A stretch of DNA of 11,764 bases, taken from contig CALZQD010000021.1 in NCBI GenBank assembly GCA_945828175.1, forward strand, positions 1 to 11,764. Direction: 5' to 3'. Shown here one piece after another: positions 1 through 6,791 of this stretch. The notes under the pieces are model-generated. The model did no database searches. It was not told the DNA's origin and saw nothing but the letters and a program-made list of their open reading frames with translations. Made by a program: the position numbers and the translations under genes. The stretch comes from an uncultured Bacteroidales bacterium (GTDB lineage Bacteria; Bacteroidota; Bacteroidia; Bacteroidales; Muribaculaceae). Each line of letters begins with the position of its first letter. Within the stretch, counting starts at the first letter, position 1.

Positions 1-45
1 ACACACTGCATATCGTCGGCAGCGTCAGATGTGTATAAGAGACAG
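1..45 (+). other. Illumina/Nextera adapter (not genomic)
   Basis: Bases 1-4 (ACAC) match the end of the P5 oligo. Bases 5-12 (ACTGCATA) match Nextera i5 index 506. Bases 13-26 are the Read 1 handle TCGTCGGCAGCGTC, and bases 27-45 are the 19-bp Tn5 mosaic end AGATGTGTATAAGAGACAG. The order is exactly that of a Nextera library molecule, so this is untrimmed adapter at a contig end. Genomic sequence starts at 46. Confidence 0.98.
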
Positions 46-287
46 ACGATGAAGAATGCCCAATAGAGCGTCATCACCGATGCCAAAAGGAATCCGACGC
101 CAATCGAGATGAATATCAGCGCGATAAGTGCTAAAGCTACTATCAGCGTGCTTAAAGCGACGGCCGACAGGAGCATCGACACCTTCTCGGCAGCCGAGAG
201 CCTCATATAATCGGCATACAGGCCAAGATAACGTTTCAGGCTCTCGATTATGCCCGATGTGTTGTCGTTGTTAACTGTTCCGAACAT
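46..287 (-). CDS. Phage holin family membrane protein, 3' end missing
   Basis: The reading frame starts at the ATG complementary to 285-287 and stays open for 80 codons until it meets the adapter at 45/46, so the C-terminus is missing. The protein begins MFGTVNNDNTSGIIESLKRY. An N-terminal amphipathic segment with a YADYMRLSAAEK stretch is followed by two hydrophobic spans, roughly residues 38-60 and 65-80. This layout fits the 'phage holin family' (DUF1469/Phage_holin_3_6-like) proteins, small envelope proteins of unknown function in Gram-negative bacteria that are not tied to prophages. It lies 103 bp downstream of the two YtxH-type genes on the same strand, an arrangement that suggests one envelope operon. 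The membrane nature is clear from sequence; the family name rests on pattern memory. Confidence 0.7.
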
Positions 288-390
288 CTCTCTGTGATTT
301 AATTTTAAGCTTGTGATTATTTCGATGAATAGGCCTGCGGGCTGCCGGCGCTGTTGCCTGCTCCGGCGCGCCGCGGGTCGCTATCGTCTG

Positions 391-582
391 TTATTTTTTA
401 TCTTCTATCTCGCCGGCAATGATGTCTACGAGTTCGTCTACCTGATCTTTGGCAATGATACCCTTCTTCTGAAGGATAGTTTTGATGCGGTATCTCAGGT
501 CTTCACCGCTTTCGGGGGTGAGAAGGGCCGTTGCAACAGCGCCTACTGCGACGCCTGCAAGAAATTTTACGAATCCACTCAT
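391..582 (-). CDS. Small YtxH-like membrane protein (second copy)
   Basis: This 63-residue protein has one N-terminal hydrophobic span (about residues 4-22, FVKFLAGVAVGAVATALLTP). It is followed at once by a PESGEDLRYRIK segment and a charged helical tail, the layout of YtxH-domain proteins (hydrophobic span, then a P-x-x-G-x-[DE] turn, then a charged helix). Its start overlaps the stop of the upstream gene as ATGA, and a GGAG sits seven bases before the ATG (minus-strand complement of 590-593). Both point to translational coupling. It looks like a diverged paralogue of its neighbour. YtxH proteins are linked to envelope stress in some bacteria but have no defined biochemical role; no more specific function can be read here. 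Confidence 0.75.
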   Translation of the reverse strand: MSGFVKFLAGVAVGAVATALLTPESGEDLRYRIKTILQKKGIIAKDQVDELVDIIAGEIEDKK

Positions 583-785
583 AGTTTGGCTCCTTTTATT
601 TCTTCACTGATCTGTTCGGCAAGGCGGTCGAGTTTGTCGGTCTTGATGCCGGGGAAGTGATCTTTGATAAAATCTTTTATTGTCTCGCGGGTATCCTCGC
701 CCTTCTGGGGGGCAAAGAGGAGTGCAACGGCTGCACCCACTACGGCGCCGCCGACTGCTGCTAACACTAAATCTAATCCTTTCAT
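579..785 (-). CDS. Small YtxH domain-containing membrane protein
   Basis: This 68-residue protein starts MKGLDLVLAAVGGAVVGAAV. It has one glycine/alanine-rich hydrophobic span (about residues 5-25) followed by the family-typical LFAPQKGEDTRETIKDFI turn and a charged amphipathic helix, matching YtxH-domain proteins in both order and length. It is the first gene of the putative three-gene operon: this gene, the overlapping second YtxH-like gene, then the holin-family protein. A possible but weak promoter lies at 823-848 just downstream of the htrA terminator hairpin. The likely location is the inner membrane with a cytoplasmic or periplasmic helix. The function is unknown beyond envelope association. 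Confidence 0.8.
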   Translation of the reverse strand: MKGLDLVLAAVGGAVVGAAVALLFAPQKGEDTRETIKDFIKDHFPGIKTDKLDRLAEQISEEIKGAKL

Positions 786-822
786 TTCTGTGGCGTTTTT
801 AGAGTTGGTTGTATGTTGCTTG

Positions 823-848
823 TAAAATTAGTTTTATAGTATAAACAA
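823..848 (-). promoter_or_regulatory. Weak candidate promoter of the YtxH/holin operon
   Basis: On the minus strand TAATTTTA (complement of 823-830) differs from the Bacteroidetes -7 consensus TAnnTTTG at its last base. A TTG (complement of 846-848) lies 15 bases upstream, shorter than the usual spacing of about 19-21. It sits about 38 bp before the first YtxH ATG, in a sensible place, but the match is imperfect. Confidence 0.25.
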
Positions 849-878
849 GCGCCCGGCACATTTTGTTGTGTCGGGCGC
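849..878 (-). terminator. Hairpin terminator after htrA
   Basis: The arms GCGCCCGGCACA (849-860) and TGTGTCGGGCGC (867-878) pair as a 12-bp stem with a single G-T wobble around a six-base loop. The hairpin lies 26 bp past the htrA stop. In the minus direction it is followed by a moderately T-rich stretch (TTGTTTATACTATAAAAC). It separates htrA from the downstream YtxH operon. It is a strong stem with a poor U-tract. Confidence 0.8.
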
Positions 879-903
879 GGCGAAAATTTTATTTTCGATA
901 ATC

Positions 904-2430
904 TCAGTCGTTGAGAGGCACGGCGTAGTAAGCCTGGCGGCCGTCGGGATAAAGGCCGATGATAAACATCACCTTGTCGCGGTCGGCGCTCTTGCGAACG
1001 GCGTTGTAGATCTTCTCGACATCGTCGGCCGATGTCACGCGGCTGTTGTTGATCGACAGGATGATGAAATCGTCCTTGATGCCGTTGTCCTTGAAGCGGC
1101 CGTCGGTCAGCTTGCCGACCGACACACCGCCAGAGATTTCGAGACGGCGGGCTGTCTCCTCGTCGACGGCTTTGAGCGTGGCGCCGAGCGACGACGAGTT
1201 GTCGGCACGAGTCAGACCCGTGTTGCCCGAGCTGTTGCGCAGGGTGACGACAGTGGTCTCTTTCTTGCCGTCACGCACATAGCTGACTTTAACCTTATCG
1301 CCGGGGCTGAACTTCGTCACTGCCTCCTGGAGCTGGGCGGTCGACAGCGTGGGATATTTATCGAGCGCCGTGATGATGTCGCCCTCCTTGATGCCGGCGG
1401 CTTTGGCTGCCGAGCGGTCTTCGACCGAGGCTACGAGGATGCCGGCGTTGACGCCCTTGATGTCTTTCTCGGCGATGAGTTCGGGCGTCAGCTCGACGAA
1501 GCGGATGCCGAGATATGCGCGCTGCACGGCGCCGAAGCTCTTGAGGTCAGAGACGACCTTCGTGACGATTGACGTCGGTATAGCGAACGAGCAGCCGGCG
1601 TAAGTACCCGTCTTCGAGTAAATTGCCGTGTTGATGCCGACGAGTTCACCGTTGAGGTTGACCAGGGCGCCGCCCGAGTTGCCGCTGTTGACAGCTGCAT
1701 CGGTCTGGATATACGACTCGATGCCGCCGCTCGACGGCGTGCGGGTCGACGACGAGATGTTGCGCGCCTTGGCACTGACGATGCCCGATGTCACCGACGA
1801 GGTGAAGCCGAAGGGGTTGCCGACGGCAAGCACCCATTCGCCGACCTTGAGGTCCTCCGAGTCGCCGATGGGAATGACGTGGAGGTCAGGAGCTTCGATT
1901 TTTATAAGCGCGAGGTCGGTCACGGGGTCGGCGCCGATGACCTTGGCCTCGAAATTACGGTTGTCGTTGAGGGTTACTTCAAGACGCTCGGCGTCGGCGA
2001 TGACGTGGTTGTTGGTGACGATGTAGCCGTCCTTGCTGATGATGACGCCCGAACCGAGGCCTATCTGCACCTGCTTGGGCTGCTCGGTCTGGCGAGGCTG
2101 CTCCTGACGGCGCGGACGGCCGAAGAAGAATTCAAACAGCGGGTCGTCATACATGTCCATGCCGTAGTTGCGGCCATAGTTCTGACGCGGAACCGCATAG
2201 CTCTTTACCGAGACGACGCCGTTGACGGTCTGCTCGGCTGCGTTGGTGAAGTCATCCTGATAGATGACGCGGCCGCGGCTATCGTGACGGTTGCTCTGCT
2301 CACGACCTTCGTCGACGGCCTTATCCGATTCGCCTGCTGTTGAAATCTGGGCGGCAGCCGTAGCTGCGACAAGAGCCGTCGCCACGAGCACCGACAGCTG
2401 TATCGTTTTCAAAAAATTAAAAGGTTTCAT
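904..2430 (-). CDS. degP/htrA: DegP/HtrA-family periplasmic serine protease (Do-like)
   Basis: The chosen start gives 508 residues: a signal peptide (about 1-27, ending ATAAAQ), a trypsin-like protease domain (about 65-300) and two PDZ domains (about 305-400 and 415-505). The catalytic triad is visible: H142 in VTNNHVIADA, D172 in DPVTDLALIKI and S252 in NSGNSGGALVN. A Q/R/P-rich loop with a DPLFEFFFG stretch (about 96-120), the LA-loop type insertion of Do proteases, precedes the protease core. HtrA enzymes degrade or refold misfolded periplasmic and outer-membrane proteins. The frame is open up to 2520, but a -7 promoter box lies at 2508-2515, inside that extension, so the true start is downstream. 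Starts at 2448 (six residues longer) and 2430 are both possible; 2430 gives the cleaner signal peptide. The gene is single, divergent from the NlpC/P60 gene, and ends at the hairpin at 849-878. Confidence 0.95.
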   Translation of the reverse strand: MKPFNFLKTIQLSVLVATALVAATAAAQISTAGESDKAVDEGREQSNRHDSRGRVIYQDDFTNAAEQTVNGVVSVKSYAVPRQNYGRNYGMDMYDDPLFEFFFGRPRRQEQPRQTEQPKQVQIGLGSGVIISKDGYIVTNNHVIADAERLEVTLNDNRNFEAKVIGADPVTDLALIKIEAPDLHVIPIGDSEDLKVGEWVLAVGNPFGFTSSVTSGIVSAKARNISSSTRTPSSGGIESYIQTDAAVNSGNSGGALVNLNGELVGINTAIYSKTGTYAGCSFAIPTSIVTKVVSDLKSFGAVQRAYLGIRFVELTPELIAEKDIKGVNAGILVASVEDRSAAKAAGIKEGDIITALDKYPTLSTAQLQEAVTKFSPGDKVKVSYVRDGKKETTVVTLRNSSGNTGLTRADNSSSLGATLKAVDEETARRLEISGGVSVGKLTDGRFKDNGIKDDFIILSINNSRVTSADDVEKIYNAVRKSADRDKVMFIIGLYPDGRQAYYAVPLND

Positions 2431-2507
2431 AGATTTGTTAGATTTCATAGAGCTTAGTATTGTAATGAACTTATGTTTTTTCTCTCTGATTTTTCTTTCT
2501 TTTAATA

Positions 2508-2515
2508 CAAAAATA
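2508..2515 (-). promoter_or_regulatory. Candidate htrA promoter, -7 box
   Basis: The minus strand reads TATTTTTG, a perfect match to the Bacteroidetes -7 consensus TAnnTTTG. It would give a leader of about 50-70 bases before the htrA start at 2430 or 2448. The -33 position (20 bases upstream) reads TGCG, a poor match to TTTG. The surrounding region 2449-2640 is markedly AT-rich compared with the genes. Confidence 0.45.
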
Positions 2516-2669
2516 ATCAAACTCTATAATATAGACGCATTAATAACCAAAGGTTTAAACTTATTTTGCCGAAAGGGTCGAACTTTAAGATTTGTTTTAA
2601 CAATTAGTGTTAAATTTATAAATGCGTGTTAATGACAGCGCCGCGCGCTCGCCTCTCGCCGAAGATGAC

Positions 2670-2677
2670 TATATTTG
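2670..2677 (+). promoter_or_regulatory. Candidate promoter of the NlpC/P60 gene, -7 box
   Basis: TATATTTG is a perfect TAnnTTTG box placed 22 bases before the proposed GTG start at 2700, which leaves a very short leader of roughly 15 bases. No TTTG is seen at the -33 position. The box supports translation starting at or after 2700. Confidence 0.5.
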
Positions 2678-2699
2678 TAGGTACAAATAACAGATCATC

Positions 2700-3524
2700 G
2701 TGCGCCACAGTCTCGTCGTCATATCCATGCTCCTGCTGCTTCTCCTCGGCTCCTGTAAGTCGTCGCGTAACAGCGTGAAAGTCAAGCCCGACAATCGCGA
2801 GGCCGCCGTGACGCCCGTACCCCATAAGCTCAGTTCGTCGTCAGTCGACACCGAGATTGGCAACCGCCTCGTAAGCGAGGCCCGCAAATGGCTCGGCGTG
2901 CCCTACAGCTACGGCGGCAACTCACGCAAGGGCGTCGACTGCTCGGGCATGGTCGTCGCCGTCTACCGCGACGCCGCCTCATTGAAACTGCCGCGCAGCT
3001 CCGCTGACCAGCACCGCTACTGCCGCGACATAAACCGCAAGGACCTCGAAGCCGGCGACCTCGTCTTCTTCAAAGGCTCCTCCAAGGGCAAGATCAGCCA
3101 CGTCGGCATCTACATCGGCGACAACAAGATGATCCACGCCTCATCGTCGCGCGGCGTCATCGTCAGCGACCTCGCCGAGAAATACTATGTGCGCCACTAC
3201 CACGCCTCGGGCCGCGTCGAGGGCGTAACCTTCGCCGCTACAGGCAACTCGCCCGACAAAAACAAGAAAAAGAAGCAGAAAAAATCAAAGCGAACGCCCC
3301 CTCCGCCTCCAGTCGAGGAGAAAATCATCACCCCCGCCGACACTATTATCGTCCGCCCGATAGTCCCCACAGACAGCGTCCAAGAGCGCCGCAACACCAC
3401 CCCGGCTGACAGCATTATAAGCCGCCGCAACACCATCGCGGCCGACAGCACAGCCGTCGACACCACCGCCGTCACCGACGACATCCGCAACCGCGTCTCC
3501 CGCGGCTTCAAAGGCGCATTCTGA
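2700..3524 (+). CDS. NlpC/P60-family cell-wall endopeptidase lipoprotein
   Basis: The protein is 274 residues from a GTG start. The lipobox LLGSC puts the acylated cysteine at C19, so it is an envelope lipoprotein. The NlpC/P60 domain spans about residues 52-170. Its papain-like catalytic residues are visible: C81 in GVDCSGMV, H134 in KISHVGIYIG and H146 in KMIHASSS. This family cleaves peptide stems of peptidoglycan (D-Glu to diamino acid or similar bonds). The GTG is preferred because the next Met (residue 10) would leave too short a signal peptide, and a -7 box lies 22 bases upstream. The tail after residue 185 is unusual: a Lys-rich patch (187-198), a Pro run (200-204), then TPADTII / TPADSII and two RRNT units. 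It stands alone, divergent from htrA; both act on envelope maintenance. Confidence 0.9.
   Translation: MRHSLVVISMLLLLLLGSCKSSRNSVKVKPDNREAAVTPVPHKLSSSSVDTEIGNRLVSEARKWLGVPYSYGGNSRKGVDCSGMVVAVYRDAASLKLPRSSADQHRYCRDINRKDLEAGDLVFFKGSSKGKISHVGIYIGDNKMIHASSSRGVIVSDLAEKYYVRHYHASGRVEGVTFAATGNSPDKNKKKKQKKSKRTPPPPPVEEKIITPADTIIVRPIVPTDSVQERRNTTPADSIISRRNTIAADSTAVDTTAVTDDIRNRVSRGFKGAF
3387..3449 (+). repeat. Imperfect 36-bp-period repeat in the NlpC/P60 tail
   Basis: Two 27-bp copies (3387-3413 and 3423-3449), both starting CGCCGCAACACCA, match at 24 of 27 positions by hand count. They encode RRNTTPADS and RRNTIAADS, 12 residues apart. An earlier TPADTII at residues 211-217 echoes the same unit. Confidence 0.7.
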
Positions 3525-3670
3525 CAGCGCCATCAACCACTGCCAAGGCAACATTTTTATCCTGGTTCCGAGCTTTAGCGAGGCCTACTCTCAGCGTTCT
3601 CGCCATCTTCCGATTTTTCCGATAAACTCCGATAACTCCGATTGCTATCTTTACCTCCCGCACGCCAAAG
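3525..3670. other. Intergenic stretch with no gene seen
   Basis: I see no plausible coding frame, no RNA gene and no convincing terminator hairpin between the NlpC/P60 stop and the pseudogene remnant. The only structure is the CCGAT repeat cluster at 3610-3642. Confidence 0.6.
3610..3642. repeat. Four spaced CCGAT direct repeats
   Basis: CCGAT occurs at 3610-3614, 3619-3623, 3629-3633 and 3638-3642. The spacing is 9, 10 and 9 bases, close to one DNA helix turn, with AT-rich spacers (TTTT, AAACT, AACT). It could be a decayed microsatellite or a protein-binding array; the sequence alone does not decide. Confidence 0.6.
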
Positions 3671-3872
3671 CTATGTCAGCGCTCCCGTCCAGACATAATT
3701 AAGAGCAAAAATAACGGTGAAAGCGAAGTCGAGCCACGGCAGGGCGATGGTGAGTGCAAAAACGATGAGGTGTATAGCTGAAGTCGTCGAAGCCCCACGG
3801 CGTGAGAGCGAAAATGAGGCCATATAAAGCGGCGGCAGCGATGAGCCAGATGTTGAAAAGGCGTGATTTCAT
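3671..3872 (-). pseudogene. Frameshifted remnant of a multi-pass membrane protein gene (DUF6056-like?)
   Basis: From the ATG at 3872 the minus strand encodes MKSRLFNIWL, a hydrophobic span and TPWGFDDFSY. It then becomes non-membrane-like and stops at 3699 (57 codons). The +1 frame, read from about the DDF codons, instead encodes a hydrophobic stretch (IHLIVFALTIALPWLDFAF) ending FALNYVWTGALT before a stop at 3671-3673. An N-terminal membrane span with a TP..DD[FY] motif and a later NY-[LV]-W motif recall the large polytopic DUF6056-type proteins, which are several hundred residues long. My reading is a gene reduced by a large internal deletion plus a frameshift. The family assignment is tentative. 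A functional 57-residue small protein is the alternative. Confidence 0.45.
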
Positions 3873-3919
3873 GAAGTTATCGCTTTATAAGCCAAACATT
3901 CGCGGGGCGGTGACGGAGA

Positions 3920-5566
3920 TTATTCGAGAGGCTGATTGAGGCGGCGGAGGTGGGGAGCATAGTTGAAGCCGTAGACCTCGTAGATGTCCATCAGCTGCGG
4001 GAGGCGGCGGAGGAACATCGTATAGTCTTTAGTCGAGGGGTCGACCCACTGGATTTCGCTGAGAGCAGCATAGCGGGGCAGCGCCTGATATTCGACGTCG
4101 GTGAAGTGGAAGAGACGCTCGGTCCACATATTTGCCTGAACGCCGAGGATGTGCTTGCCCTCTTCGGGAGTGAGTACCGAGGGCACGGGGTCGAAGCTGT
4201 AGACTTTGTCGACAGGAACGTAGTTGAAGCAGCCGTGGGGCTCGTTGGGCTCGCGGCTCTGGAAGTAATCGAAGTAGAGGTAGTCGGTGGGGGTCATGAT
4301 GACATCGTGGCCCGAGCGGGCAGCGGTGATGCCGCCGTCGGTGCCGCGCCACGACATGATGGTGGCTGTGGGCGATACTTTGCCTTCGAGAATCTCGTCC
4401 CAGCCGATTATCTTGCGGCCGCGGGCGTTGATAAATTTCTCGGCATGGTCCATGACGTAGTTCTGGAGGAGCTGTTCGGCCGTGTGATGCTCGTCGGAGA
4501 CGAGGCCGAGCTCCTTGATCTTGGCCTGGCATTTGGGGCACTCCTGCCAGCGGAATTTGGGGCATTCGTCGCCGCCGATGTGGATATACTCTGAGGGGAA
4601 GATGTCGATTACCTCGGCGAGGACATCGTCGATGAAGTCATAAATCTTGTCGTTGCCGGCGCAGAGCACCTCGTTGGTGATGCCCCAGTCCTGCCAAACC
4701 TCGTAGGGGCCGCCGGTGCAGCCGAGTTCGGGATAGACGGCGAGGGCGGCCTGCATATGGCCGGGCATGTCGATTTCGGGGATGATGACGATGTTGCGGT
4801 CGGCGGCGTAGGCGATGATGTCGCGAGCCTCGTCCTGGGTGTAGAAACCGCCGTGGGGGATGCCGTCGAACTCACCGGGACGGCCTTTTATGGCTGTGCC
4901 TTTGCGCTTCGAGCCTTCGGCGGCGAGGCGCGGGTGTTTCTTGATTTCGATGCGCCAGCCCTGGTCGTCGGTGAGATGCCAGTGGAGTCGGTTCATGTTG
5001 TGCATGGCCATGATGTCGATGAAGCGCTTGATTGAGTCGGTCGTGAAGAAATGGCGGCTGACGTCGAGGTGGGCGCCGCGATAGCCGAAGCGGGGAAAAT
5101 CGGTGACGCTGACTGCGGGGAGCTCAATCGAGGCGGCTTTGCCTGCGGGGAGCGATTTGCGGAGGGTCTGGATGCCGTAGAAGACGCCGCCGTTGTCGGG
5201 GGCGGTAATGCTGACGCCGTCGGCCTTGACGGTGAGCGAGTAGCTCTCGGGCTTGCCTTCACCGGCTACGGCGAGGGTTATGCCGTCGCTGCCCGTGCCG
5301 GTCGCGGGGACGAGGGTGATGCCTGTCTGCTCCTTGACGTATCCGGCGAGGAATCCGGCATATTTGGCGAGCGCGGCGTTATCGGCGGGGTAATATACTT
5401 TCACGCCGTCGCGCAGGACGAAGGGCGCGTCGCCGTCGGTGTAGGCGACTTCGCGCGGCATGGGGATGACTTTGAAATTGGCTTTCGAGGCAGCCTCGGC
5501 CGGCATGAAGGCACAGGAGAGCGCCAGAACGAAGGCCACGCGGGCTATGGTCTTGAGAAATTTCAT
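3920..5566 (-). CDS. Secreted GH20 beta-N-acetylhexosaminidase
   Basis: The protein is 548 residues: a signal peptide (about 1-26, ending MPAEA-AS), an N-terminal GH20b-type alpha/beta domain (about 30-157) and a GH20 TIM barrel (about 160-515). The catalytic pair is D333-E334 in YIHIGGDECP: the Asp orients the substrate acetamido group and the Glu is the acid/base of the substrate-assisted mechanism. RGAHLDVSRHF (163-173), HWHLTDDQGWRIEI (195-208), MPGH (267-270), GWDEIL (388-393), MSWRG (404-408) and the final EIQW (504-507) are further family landmarks. It removes terminal beta-linked GlcNAc/GalNAc, for example from mucin or host glycans. The frame is open upstream to 5821, but the start at 5566 follows a -7 box at 5611-5618 and begins a proper signal peptide. 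The frame is intact. No SusC/D genes adjoin it, so it is not in an obvious polysaccharide utilisation locus here. Confidence 0.95.
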   Translation of the reverse strand: MKFLKTIARVAFVLALSCAFMPAEAASKANFKVIPMPREVAYTDGDAPFVLRDGVKVYYPADNAALAKYAGFLAGYVKEQTGITLVPATGTGSDGITLAVAGEGKPESYSLTVKADGVSITAPDNGGVFYGIQTLRKSLPAGKAASIELPAVSVTDFPRFGYRGAHLDVSRHFFTTDSIKRFIDIMAMHNMNRLHWHLTDDQGWRIEIKKHPRLAAEGSKRKGTAIKGRPGEFDGIPHGGFYTQDEARDIIAYAADRNIVIIPEIDMPGHMQAALAVYPELGCTGGPYEVWQDWGITNEVLCAGNDKIYDFIDDVLAEVIDIFPSEYIHIGGDECPKFRWQECPKCQAKIKELGLVSDEHHTAEQLLQNYVMDHAEKFINARGRKIIGWDEILEGKVSPTATIMSWRGTDGGITAARSGHDVIMTPTDYLYFDYFQSREPNEPHGCFNYVPVDKVYSFDPVPSVLTPEEGKHILGVQANMWTERLFHFTDVEYQALPRYAALSEIQWVDPSTKDYTMFLRRLPQLMDIYEVYGFNYAPHLRRLNQPLE

Positions 5567-5610
5567 TGATAAGAGATGTTGAGTTATAGGATAATGCTTT
5601 GGTTTTAGCG

Positions 5611-5618
5611 CAAATCTA
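5611..5618 (-). promoter_or_regulatory. Candidate GH20 promoter, -7 box
   Basis: The minus strand reads TAGATTTG, a perfect TAnnTTTG match, 44 bases before the GH20 start, giving a leader of about 38 bases. No TTTG is seen at the -33 position. It decides against translation from the longer frame that runs up to 5821. Confidence 0.5.
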
Positions 5619-5682
5619 CTAAAAAAAGTGCGAACTTGCGGCATAAGGTCGGGCAAAGAAGGCGATATTATAATTTTTTGTA

Positions 5683-5690
5683 TATTTTTG
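5683..5690 (+). promoter_or_regulatory. Candidate promoter of the thioredoxin-like gene, -7 box
   Basis: TATTTTTG matches TAnnTTTG and lies 42 bases before the ATG at 5733. No -33 TTTG is found at 19-21 bases upstream. It is divergent from the GH20 box about 65 bp away, so the two genes share one short control region (5567-5732). Confidence 0.45.
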
Positions 5691-5732
5691 CCGATATAAA
5701 TATGGCGCGGACAACGGCGCCGCAATATTAAC

Positions 5733-6755
5733 ATGATGAAAAAGACATTCAAGACACTCCTTTTTGCGGCGGCATCGATCTGCTGCCTGACGGCCTCGGC
5801 CGAGAAATACAAAGTCATCATCCCCTTCGGCGACGAAGAAGAGGGCGCGATGGCCTATATGGTCAACTTCGACAACGGCGACAAAATCGACAGCGTCATC
5901 GTGGCCGACAAGGCAGCCGTGTTTACGGGCGAGATTGACGAACCCGTCGTCGCCCGCGTGCTTGTCGACGGCCAGCGAGTAGGAACCTTCATTCTCGAGA
6001 GCGGCACGATAGGCTACAACCATCAGCACGGCGCTTTCGGTTCGATGCTCAACGACCGCCTCAAGGCCATCAGCGACTCGGTCGGCGCCATCGCCGGCAA
6101 GTTCCGCACAGCCGCGACCGACGCCGAGCGCGAGGCCATCTACGCCGACTATCAGCGCTATATCGACTCGCAGATTGCCGAGAACCTCGACAGCCCGATA
6201 GCCTACTACCTCTTCATCCAGGACGCCGGGTCGCTCGAGCCCGCCGAGTTTGAGGCCGCACTGAAGAAGTATCCGGCCCTCGCCTCATATCAGCGCGTCG
6301 GCAAAATCAAGGAATCGCACGCCCGCCGTCAGGCCACGTCGCCCGGCAATATGTTTGCCGACTTCGAGGTCGAATATCAGGGCAAGACCTACCGCCTGAG
6401 CGATTATGTCGCCAAAGGCCGTTATGTGCTCGTCGACTACTGGGCAAGCTGGTGCGGCCCCTGCCTGCGTCAGCTGCCGGTGCTCAAAGAGCTCTACGGC
6501 GAGTATAAAGACAAGGGCCTCGACGTGCTCGGCGTAGCCGTCTGGGACCAGCCGGCCGACACCGAGGCCGCCATCGTCAGCCACGAGCTGCCCTGGCCCT
6601 GCATCATCAACGCCGGCAATGTGCCGACCGACATCTACGGTATCAACGGCATACCCTGCATAATACTCTATGGCCCCGACGGCAAGATTCTCGTGCGCGA
6701 CAAGCAGGGCGACGAGCTCAAAGCCGCCGTCCGCGAGTTTATGGACAAGAAATAA
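5733..6755 (+). CDS. TlpA-family periplasmic thioredoxin-like protein
   Basis: The protein is 340 residues. A signal peptide (about 1-23, ending LTASA-E) is of the non-lipoprotein type: the CC at 17-18 is not preceded by a lipobox. An N-terminal DUF4369-like beta domain (about 24-110) and a helical linker (110-200) lead to a TlpA/thioredoxin domain (about 207-338). The redox motif is WCGPC (C241, C244), and the cis-proline loop is GIPCIILYGPDG (P308). This class is common in Bacteroidetes and probably reduces or exchanges disulfides in the periplasm; its substrate is unknown. C290 and C309 are extra cysteines. C309 directly follows the cis-proline, where Thr or another residue is more usual. 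ATG at 5733 and ATG at 5736 are both usable. It is divergent from the GH20 gene and convergent with the VanZ gene 36 bp away. Confidence 0.9.
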   Translation: MMKKTFKTLLFAAASICCLTASAEKYKVIIPFGDEEEGAMAYMVNFDNGDKIDSVIVADKAAVFTGEIDEPVVARVLVDGQRVGTFILESGTIGYNHQHGAFGSMLNDRLKAISDSVGAIAGKFRTAATDAEREAIYADYQRYIDSQIAENLDSPIAYYLFIQDAGSLEPAEFEAALKKYPALASYQRVGKIKESHARRQATSPGNMFADFEVEYQGKTYRLSDYVAKGRYVLVDYWASWCGPCLRQLPVLKELYGEYKDKGLDVLGVAVWDQPADTEAAIVSHELPWPCIINAGNVPTDIYGINGIPCIILYGPDGKILVRDKQGDELKAAVREFMDKK

Positions 6756-6791
6756 GAGGAGAGAGGAAGGCGGTGCAGCGCCGAGCGGAGC

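Noticed and set aside
27..45. Tn5 mosaic end suggesting a transposon terminus
   Set aside because: It is preceded directly by the Nextera Read 1 handle, an i5 index and the P5 end, so it is library adapter and not a mobile element.
46..287. Holin-family gene as evidence of a prophage
   Set aside because: This family is a chromosomal envelope protein group and no phage structural, lysis or integrase gene is nearby.
868..1572. Long plus-strand reading frame (234 codons) opposite htrA
   Set aside because: It is the antisense shadow of the protease, whose triad and PDZ domains are unambiguous. The translated product has no domain and reflects GC-biased codon use.
3950..4594. Plus-strand reading frame (214 codons) opposite the GH20 gene
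   Set aside because: It is an antisense shadow of the catalytic domain region, including the codons for D333-E334, with no promoter, family motif or sensible start.
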